Assembly (NCBI RefSeq): GCF_964340395.1
Contig: NC_135560.1
Location: forward strand, 5,705,498-5,769,497
Length of the DNA stretch: 64,000 nt
Origin: Glandiceps talaboti
Taxonomy: Eukaryota > Hemichordata > Enteropneusta > Spengelidae
Direction of reading: 5' to 3'
Shown here: one piece after another, positions 28,229-38,662 of the stretch
Layout of the letters: every line of letters begins with the position of its first letter
Numbering within the stretch: the first letter of the stretch is position 1
Notes under the pieces: model-generated
Told to the model about the DNA's origin: nothing
Databases searched by the model: none
Seen by the model: the letters and a program-made list of their open reading frames with translations, nothing else
Translations under genes and position numbers: made by a program

Positions 28229-31200
28229 CACGCATACATGCATGTGCGTACACACACATACGCACCCCCCCCCCCCCCAAACACACACACACACACACAC
28301 ACACACTCACTCACACAAACGAGCAGTAAGCAATTCTGGTAGTAATGGTGGTAGATACATGAATTTCAAGAATACAGGAAAAAAACACCGAAGAACTCTT
28401 AACTTGAAACTGGAAATTTGTATCTTATCTTGGTGATATAAATAAGTCCAGGTATTAATGTCAAGTCAGAATGATATATGAGATCCATGTGTAGCACACA
28501 AATCAACCAGGCAGTATATTATAAGCACTAATTCATCTCAAGGATTTATAAGATGCAATGCACATCTGATGCTCATTTCAGCATCCATATTTTCTCTGAC
28601 AATTTTTAATCCATCATAAATACAAAATAAATTTTTGGAAATCTTTGGACAATACATTTGAGAATATTATGCTAATTTGAACACTAGTTATGAATAATAT
28701 GAATGAATAATCTGAATATATTAGAACAAATTATGCCAACATGGTGCTTTTGTCAAGAATAGTTGTTAGGTAAAACCTACTTGAGTTTCTCAGGTATTTT
28801 ACAGATGTTCTCCACTAAAATTATAGTATAAAGTATTGATATCTATTAGTCAAATAGTTGTTACTTGATTATCCAAAATTTTGGTCAAAACGCTGCAAAC
28901 TCTTGGCAATTTTAAGCTCAATAGATGAAAATACTTTGCCATATTTGATGGCGTTTTCAAAAAATAAAATTTTAAATAAATAGACCAAGAAATTTTTTTA
29001 AATTTCAACCTTGGAAAAATATATGCTTCGAAAAAATATGTATGAGTTTGAATCACTTAACTTTCTGTGAGAGAGGCTAAGGTATGTAAGACTTTTTATG
29101 GTAATGGCACAATAGGGAATGCAATATATTGTAGGCAGGTTGCCCCATTGCATAGATCAGTTTCTGAGATGGGATAGCTATGATCAATCATAGACCCTCC
29201 ATGGACAATGTAGGCTCTACGAATCAATCTGTATTATATGAATACAAATTTGAAATGGTTTTAAACATCTAGGTTTTAGATCCAAATCATTCATTGGACA
29301 GTATTGGCAGTGAGAAATCATTGGCTGAGTGGTTAAAACCACTTGCCTCTTACCACTGCAATCAGAATTCAAACCGTAGTCTCTGTTCGATTAAATTTGC
29401 CACACTGTTACAATGTATTAAAGTGAGAGGAATGTCTTTCAGTTTGACTACCAAGCAATGCAAATTTCCCCGGGCACTACAGATTCCTCCTGTATTAACA
29501 TTGAACCCATGAGAGATGGCCCTCACTGGATATCTCAAGAGACAGCACTGATATGCTAAAGAACTTAATTCCAGGATAAATAAAGATAAAGAAGGTTCTT
29601 CATCAGGGACATTGACATATCAAAACAGCAAAATTGATGACCGAGTATTGCAACGTTGACTAACTCCACAGTAACAGAAATAATGTGTAATTTGTGATGT
29701 AAATCAAAAAAGAGAATTTCTGTCAAATTAACAAGGTACCTAAATTCCTGTCAGGTCCTTGTAAAGTGCTGAATGCACAAAAAACATGTGACTTATGTAA
29801 TGTTTCAACTTCAGGGTATCAGAATATACAGTCAGTGCAATGATAGTGATTGACAGGTGTCTATTTGTTGGCAGACTTTCTTGTGTGACTTATATTCACG
29901 GTCACACACTTTCACACCTATGTATTACAAGTAAACATAGACATTCACAAACCTGAAAAAAATGAATACACAACTGATGAAGATGACTTACAGTCTTTGT
30001 TTCCTGGCAACGACTTGAACAACAAAAGCTTCATCAATGGAGAAAGATGTGAAAACAAGTGGCTTGGTCAACCTTGCAACTTAAAGTTGGTGATTCAGTG
30101 CTATATTCTCACATTAATGTTATCTTATAAGTGGACCTCTATGACTTGAATAGGATCATTCCTTTGTTGAGGACCAATTTTTTCTAAACTCTAGCCAGAC
30201 AACTTTTTTTTTTATTCAAATTTTAATTACTAGTCTGTACACCGTGACAGGAGCACCCTCGTCAACCCCTCTCACATGTGGCCAGAACAGCATGGCATAT
30301 CTTAAAGTCTAGTTTTAATCTGAGCTGTATGTTTACTATCACATTGTTACTTCTACTGGATATGCCACGCATGTACATTTCAGACTTATACCCATGATGC
30401 ACCATTGTTGGAATCTGTGGATGGATATTCTATAATGTGTATATGTTCAGTACATGTCACAGTTTCAATTCAGTGGAAGTGCACAAATTTATAATAGATT
30501 TCTATTTTTTTTTAAACCGATAACATATTAAAGACTAGAACAGAACTATTAATGTGACGTGAATCAATAGAGTTAAAACATGAAGTACTATGCATTTCAC
30601 AACAATATAAGGAATGCTTACACATATTATGACTATCGGTATTGAAACAGGAAGCAGGAAAAAAAATCTGCCAGTTTCAACAAAACTGTGAATAGCACAG
30701 ACTCAGATGTTTATATCACAAAAGGATATACACCATAAAATATTGAATTTCTACAAAAAACTGCTTTTGTGTTCAGTTTACATCCTTTGTGCCGTGGATA
30801 ATCATACCAAGATTGTGTCGTTGTGTGTTTGAGATCATTTTTATTTTTATTTAGTAGGATGAAAAAAAAGCCTGGGGCATGCCTGATATTTAGACTGAAA
30901 GCTTATATGTGTATACAGTGTCTGTGTGTACATAAGTAAAAGCTGTGTCACACCAAATTTAATCATGTAATGCATTGAGAGTAGTTTGTATTCAGCATTT
31001 AATAGTGTGTATTATGAGTACGGAGTTCATAATAGTTGGTATAAAAGAGATAATAAAAGCAGCAAAGGATGACATTAACAGCCGTACATTACTTTGAAAG
31101 ACGTCAGGCATTCTTGACAAGAGGAGGATGCCATATCTGATTTTCAGAAAAGCTTTGGCTTAAGAATGTAAATCTTCTGTGCTAGCTTACAAGAAGATGT

Positions 31201-34200
31201 GTGCTAGATTTCCTGAGGAGATGCAGTTTCACAAATATGATCGTATTTTGTTGTGTTATAAACGTGATTGCAAGAAGTAGTTTATTATTTATATTGAGAT
31301 ATGTGTGAGTGGAGTTCCCAGGTATGGATTATTGATAAGCCATCTTTTATAAAGTGTGCATTTTAGTCATTTCAAAGCCGCCTTTGTATTTAAAGTACAA
31401 TGTAATGGTGCGTAGATGAAATCTCAGTGTCGCTCACATTCCCAGGACACTAGAAATGTAGCTTCATTGTAAGATTGTTTGGTCTACAAGTCAAGATGGG
31501 AATATTTGGGAGGAAAATTGTGAAATTCTTCAATCTGCTCTCCCAACAAGAGTGGGTGTGAATGTAAAGAACACTCTTGTTGAATATCAGAGTCAATTTT
31601 TGGTCTCGAATAATTTCAAAGTAAAATGTCACCGTAGAAATTTAGCTTAGAAGCTCAAAAAATTATGGAAATTTGGAGATTATAGAGGATTTACTATAAT
31701 ATCATTTTCAACATGTTTGATACTTCGATAAAATCTACCAGTGGTAACCGCACATCTACATAAGCCTTGCCAAAGTTGTCCCTTTAACTTTTAAAATATA
31801 CCCCTCCCCCCTTTGCACCGGATTTTACAAACTATGAAGATGAGCACGATTTGGACTTTGAGAATTTCACACAATCTTCAGTTTGATGTAACCAATGCTG
31901 TTTTAACTAGTTGTTTCACTCATATTAGCTTGCTTTTTCCACATCCACTACCCCCACCCCCACTAATCAAGTCGTCTCCCCCCCCCCCTCTAATCGAGTC
32001 ACAACTACCGCCTAACTATAGCATGTTGTCTTCTTATTGCATCCTATGTGTGTGTGTGACAAAGCTTTCTTTTTTCATAGGACGGTGAAACGCCGTTACT
32101 GTGTGCTGCAGTCAGGGGCCATTTAGAGATTGTTCATTGCCTAACGGAAGCTGGTGCGTTGCTTGATGAAACTGACAAGCATGGTCATAGCGCATTGCAC
32201 CTGGCTGTCAGACGACACCACGATCATATTGTGCAATATTTGTGTGATGCGGGATGTAGATTGGATGTTCAAGATAAGGTAAAAATAACAACCACACAAC
32301 ACCTTGCAAAGTTCAATTCTACCATTTCGGTAATGTGTTGAATTTGAGGGTCAGAGTGTAACTAACTAATTCTCGGGAGGGAAAAGTAGATACGTAACTG
32401 AAAATAATGAAATATGCAATGATCAAGTTGCTCCCATACTCCATATTTGGACATGGTGTGCCATATTTGGATTTGGACACACTGCTATATGTGGACATAT
32501 TCTTGATATACACATAGCTGCCATATTTGGACACATGATACCATATTTGGACATAATATTCTAGGACCATGCATGTGTGGCAACTTATATCACAGCTATG
32601 AACACATTAATGTACACACATCTGAACACAAATTTACTAAAACAGCTGACAATTTATCCAAAGAGGGAATGCTACTTAAAAAAATGAAGGCATTTTTGTA
32701 AACTTGGGGTTCTCAGCAGTCATTACATGATTTTATATCCATAAATTGTGCACGATTGCCAAGAAACGTGAGATTGAAACTTGCCTGGCATTCATTCATT
32801 GTCCTAGCAGTGTCCAGGGTGCCCTCATGAGAATTAGCAGATATGCATAAATATTAGATGAACACTACATATTCATAACTATTTCTCTGAAGGTAATAAG
32901 CACGTTTGAGTCATGAATATTTATCGTTCATCTAAAATGTATACATTGTATATGCCTGTGTACTGACGACTTCCATGGGGGGTCTGTCGTGTGAGAACAA
33001 TGAAAGGGAAACAAGATTCTATTTGTCACTACTTTATAGCAATTGCTTGAAAGTTACATGATACAACATCATTAAATGAATATCCAGAACCCAAAGTTTA
33101 TGAAAATACCTTTTTCCTGGAGTTGTGTTCCCCCTTTAATAATAATATGAGCCATCGGATTCGGACAAAATATTCTCATGGGTAATTTTCATGAAATTTC
33201 ATTTACCATTTGTTTGTATTGCATATCAGTCATTCAAACATTCACACAACATTGTCAACTCAGGGTGGATAGATGTGTGAGATAAAATCATTCATACTAT
33301 AAAACATTCATTTTTTCAATTTTAAAGGTGATTCAAAATGCTCACATTCACTATTGCTATTTTGCTAGATGACATGTTCGTGAAACGTATTCTGGTTTTA
33401 AAATTTTAAAAAAGCGTAAAATGTCAGTTCCCTGTCGGATTTACTTCAAAAGTTTTCAGGTATTTCCAGTCCCACGCCATTTTGTGACCTCATAGAGGGG
33501 ATTGTAATAATCCCCAAAAGGGGGAACAATAGGAAATATAAATGTAAATTCATGGCTGCTCAGGTCGGCCACTGATCGTCAGTTTTCACTATTTTTTCTC
33601 ACTTCTCATGCAATATTGAATAGTTAGCATTTACTGGTTAAGAGACGTATAAAGAACATTTTTCAAGGTTGTGGTATGGGGCATTTGGAATCACCTTTAA
33701 AATTGTATACTGTTTATTGGATGTAGAATACATGTTCGCTTATTTTGCAACTGAGTATATGATGAATATGTGGTTGTGATTGATTTTAAGGTTGCCGTTG
33801 TTACAGTAAATATATTTTGCTTGCCATGATTTAAGCTTCAAGATATCTAAACTCTGTTTGCAAGGTTGTGATCTGTGCATGGCTGTTTGTATGATTGATC
33901 ATATTACATTGGCCTAGGGGGTAGACAGACTGGGGCTCATTGAAGTGAAATTTATATATATTATATGTACCAAGACTTGTAGTGTGATAATGCTAACATA
34001 ATAAATCATAGCATATGACTTATTTAGTCTTAAATTTCATCAATTCCTGTCGGATAAGGACAATTTATAAAGCTTGCAGTTTTTGATGAAATGAAAAAAT
34101 AAATTGGCTTTTTATATTTCCCGTTGATGAATGGCTTGTATCCTTCATATGTTAGAATTTAGACAGACAGCTTTTCTTAGCTTTTTAAAAATTCTTGAAT

Positions 34201-37200
34201 TTTATAGATATTTATTCTTCTATATTAAACTGGTGTTTTCACAGCATAGTTAGTGCACATGTATGTCAGTGTGTGTGCGTGCGTGCGTGCGTGCATATGT
34301 ATATGTGTACTTGTATGTGTGTACGCATATGTGTATGTACTATGTGGATGCAGTTTGTGTGTGGGTGTGTGTTTGAGTGCAAGCATGGCTATTAAAGGTA
34401 TTATTTACAGAAATGTAACCTAGTAGAATTACTAGACTAAGAAAAAGACACAGTTACTAGAGAAAAATTGCTAAAGAAATCACTAATATTGATTGGTATT
34501 CTTATTATTTGATGTATACTATAGTATGGAGAGACGGCACTACATCTAGCATGCAGAGATGGCTCATTAGCAATCCTACAGATTCTTCATCAGTCTGGAT
34601 GCCACATAGATATGCCAAATAAGGTAAGGTCCATTTAAAGTAAGCTAGCTGTAACAGTGTACAGATAATGAACAATATGAATGCAGTGAACCAAAGCATT
34701 CACTCTCTCTTTTGTAAGACTTAATTTGAAAACTGATTACATTCTGATAACTCTTCAAAAAAAAAATCCCTTTTTTTGTATATTACTCTCAGTTATTGTG
34801 CAATGTTTTCTGTACCTTGGGAGAAAACACCCAACAAAACAGTTGAAGAAAATCAAACGCATGTTAAATATCGCCCTCAAGAGACAATTGTTGAATATGC
34901 TTTTGTTTACAGCATGGCGTGACTCCAATGATGGTAGCAGCAAGACATGGCTATCTAGAGGGTGTGCGGTATCTCTGCTTTGCAGGAGCTGACATGGATG
35001 CCAAAAATGAGGTAAATAAAATATAAACAATCAGCTGTAGTAACTTCCTAATAGTTTTTTCTGGCAAATTTTCCAAATAATTGCACAGAACATTTGCCAT
35101 GTATATAGTCATTGAGAGTGATAGAAAATTATTTTGAATAGAAGAAAAGTATGGAAATATATAAAGAATTTTATCTCTTTGAGTCACAAGGTGACAAACC
35201 CTTACATCATGAGTGTATTTCCAGTTTACTGGAGAATATTGGGGAATGAGATCATTTTACCCATGTTGGCATAATTTGTGAAAAATTTTTGAAGAGTAAT
35301 GGCGACTTTGAAAGTTCTGATTCATATTTTGATCACTGCAGAACAAATGACATAGACACGTCTTGGCATAACCAGGGTGATATATCCCATATTTTTTGTT
35401 TGAACACATCAAATTGGCTTGTGTGGGATGTATGATAAACAATATTCTGTTTTATCTTTTTAGGATGATCTCACAGCTGAACAGGTAGCAGTAGTAGAAC
35501 AGCATGAAGACATTTCAGAGTTGCTACTTAAGTTAAGAACTGTAAGTCGACCGTTTGTCAAAGTCTTGACATTTTTTTACTGTAGTTAAAATGTAGATGG
35601 CTGGAGGCCTTACAAGTATACATAAATAAATAAACAAAATTTCATGGTCAAAAGTATTTCAACCCTATTAAACTGTATGTTAGACAGATGTTGACCCATG
35701 AATTCAAATGTGTTATGTTTTCTAGCAGCTGTTAATGTCTACAGCACAAAGAAGGACCTGTGTGTTTAGCAGTATTTAGGAATGTGAATGAAACTTTCAT
35801 TCCCAACTGTGAGAGTAAAAGATTGAAATGTACTCAGAAACTAACATTTATGGTACTTCTGTTTTGTAATTTTGTAATTTAGGCTAGTATAGTTAGTAAC
35901 GAGTTTGATGTGTCTTTGCCTCTTCTACAGGAGAAGTCGAGGGATCTTTACATTCACCAGTTACAGGCCACGCCATCCTTCATCAGCAGGGTCAAATTAA
36001 AACTTCTAGGTCACACAGGAGTTGGTAAAACCACCCTGGCTGACACACTGAAATGTGGCTACCTACGAGGCTTATTCCGACTGTCTAGGAGTAACTTGTC
36101 ATTCATTGGAAAGACGTCTCCTAAGAAGTACATCAACAAAGACAGTCACCGACCAGCTAGAGAACAGAGAAGAATCAGTGCCAATAATAACTCTGTAGAG
36201 TACATCAGTACTAAAGGGATCGACATACAGACATTAACCATACCAGGTTAGGGTCTATTAAAGATTTTATCATTTTGTACAGCTCCATCAACTCTATGAA
36301 TCCGTGTCCTGCTCTTACATTCATATGCACCAGGTAGTTATACATGCACAATGAAAAAATGGAAAAGGAAAAGAAAAACAACAACGAACTTTTCATTTAG
36401 ACCAGGAAATTCTTGTGAATTACAAAGTTAGGTTATAATGCACAAGCAGTTAAACTTAGTGCATTGAGCTTTCAACTTGTCTTGGTCAACGATCATGCTC
36501 ATCAGAATGACAAATTCCATAGTTACAGCTGACCACTGGGTGGCAGTGTAATCTATCTTGGTCAATGATCCTCACCAGAATGATAAATTCCATAGTTACA
36601 GCTGACCACTAGGTGGCAGTATGATCTGTCTTGGTCAACGATACTCATCAGAATGACAAATTCCATATTAGTTACAGCTGACCACTAGGTGGCGGTATGA
36701 TCTGTCTTGGTCAACGATGCTCATCAGAATGACAAATTCCATAGTTACAGCTGACCACTAGGTGGCAGTACGATCTATTTTGGTCAATGATCCTCACCAG
36801 AATGATAAATTCCCTAGTTACAGCTGACCACTACGTGGCAGTATGATCTGTCTTGATCGACGATGCTCATCAGAATGATAAATTCCATAATTACATATAA
36901 CCTGTAAAATATTTCTGATTGTGTGGCGTTTCTCTTCATTCAACTACAAACTGAATGGCAAGCTAAAATGGTTTCCAGGTAATGGATAGTTTGAATGATA
37001 AGTTTTGTATTTTGTTTTCCTAGGTGCAGGTGAGTTTAGTGTGTGGGAGTTTGGAGGTCGTGAACAATACCACACTGCCTACAATCACTTTGTTGGTGAT
37101 TCCAGTGCCATTTATGCAATAGTTTTGAATCTGGAAGATCCCTATGAGATTCAGTACAGTCAGGTCTGTTATTGGATGAATCTATTGAAGTCAAGGCTAC

Positions 37201-37227
37201 CATTAACAGAACCAATCGGTAAGAACA

Positions 37228-37272
<45 letters not shown>

Positions 37273-38529
37273 GGGGGGATGTATGTATGGTGTTTGTGTC
37301 ACATGATTTGTGTGGCATGTGTATAAGCATGTACTATGTGTGGGTATGGGGGAGTTATGTGTATATATGTCAGTGTGTGTGTGTGTGTGTGTGTGTGTTT
37401 AATCATGGCTAATTCTGTGTACTGACATTGGAGGTCCCCTCCATCATCTTATGCATGGTTTAATCATAGACCCTATATGTCTGTGGTTTAATCTGCATAC
37501 ACATGTGTATGTAGATATTTGTATGTTTGTGCATAGAAGTTTAAAATTGACTTGAAGAGTTAAAATGTAAGTTGTTCAGAGTCAAACATAGTTATCTTGT
37601 TTTCTGAACAAAAAGTACATTTATAAGAATCATGAAATTAGAATATAAAATGTGTATTACAATTTTAAGTAACTTTTCGTCATCTGCTTTTAATAAAAGA
37701 GAATGTTTCCTTACTTCCCATTTGTAGGATACTGCGGTAAATTTGCATCCCAGATGAAGGTGATCTTGATTGGTACTCACCCAGACACTGTCAACTGTCC
37801 TAGGACATCTACAGGAGAGTATGTCAGTGGAGAGGGTAATGTGGTTTTATACCAGATCAAGAAGATTTATGGTAGACAGTTTGATATCTGTGACATGTTG
37901 TTTGTACTTGATGCCCATGCCTCATCATCCAAGGAGATGAAACTACTCAGAACGTACCTATCTAATGTCAAGAACTCCATTATGAAGGTAAGTAACCAAA
38001 AGGTCATAGCCCCCACCCCAACCGTGATATGGGAGATGAAACTTATACTCACAATCACAAAGTATCTAGCTAATGTCAGTCAATACATCAATAATGGAGG
38101 TAACCCCCCCCCCCCCCCCCCATATGCTGACAAATACAAATATGTTGACAACGGGTTAAATGGCCCAGACTGTTTATTTGTACTGTTTACATATAGACAT
38201 CAAGCCAGTGTACTCAAATTGTTTACTAATAAACAAACTAATTACAAGGATTTAGCAGTTTCCAGTAAAGGTTCCATGATGTATTTTAAAATGGACAAAA
38301 AAAATATATGTATACAAAAAAGGGTTGTTGGTGGCCAAGAGGTTAAAACACTTGCCTTTTACCACTGCAGTCAGGGTTTGAATCCATTCAGAGTTTGATT
38401 AAAATTTACCACGCTGTAAGTAAGTTTGATTCTACCGAACAACGCATGTTTTCCCCGGGTACTCCGGTTTCTTCCTGCACTAACACTGAACCTTCCATCT
38501 GTTATTGGGCAATGCCTTTTGGATGGTAT

Positions 38530-38566
<37 letters not shown>

Positions 38567-38567
38567 C

Positions 38568-38662
<95 letters not shown>

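Larger units (their letters stand above)
24806..32080 (+). other. DAPK1 intron between exons d and e
   Basis: 7.3-kb GT-AG intron. It contains a TTAA-flanked foldback element (26195-26551), a short duplication (27150-27280), a CA/GT microsatellite region (28140-28315) and a SINE-like copy (29300-29580). The rest appears single-copy, AT-rich and without recognised exons. Confidence 0.8.
32279..34524 (+). other. DAPK1 intron between exons e and f
   Basis: 2.2-kb GT-AG intron dominated by two foldback elements (32654-33139 and 33317-33705), short CCATATTTGGACA repeats (32425-32562) and a GT-rich microsatellite near 34265-34380. No coding exon is recognised. Confidence 0.8.

Noticed and set aside
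37703-38398. A 231-codon open frame starting before DAPK1 exon k
   Set aside because: Only 37728-37987 matches DAPK1; the rest is read-through into an intron with a poly-C run and a SINE.
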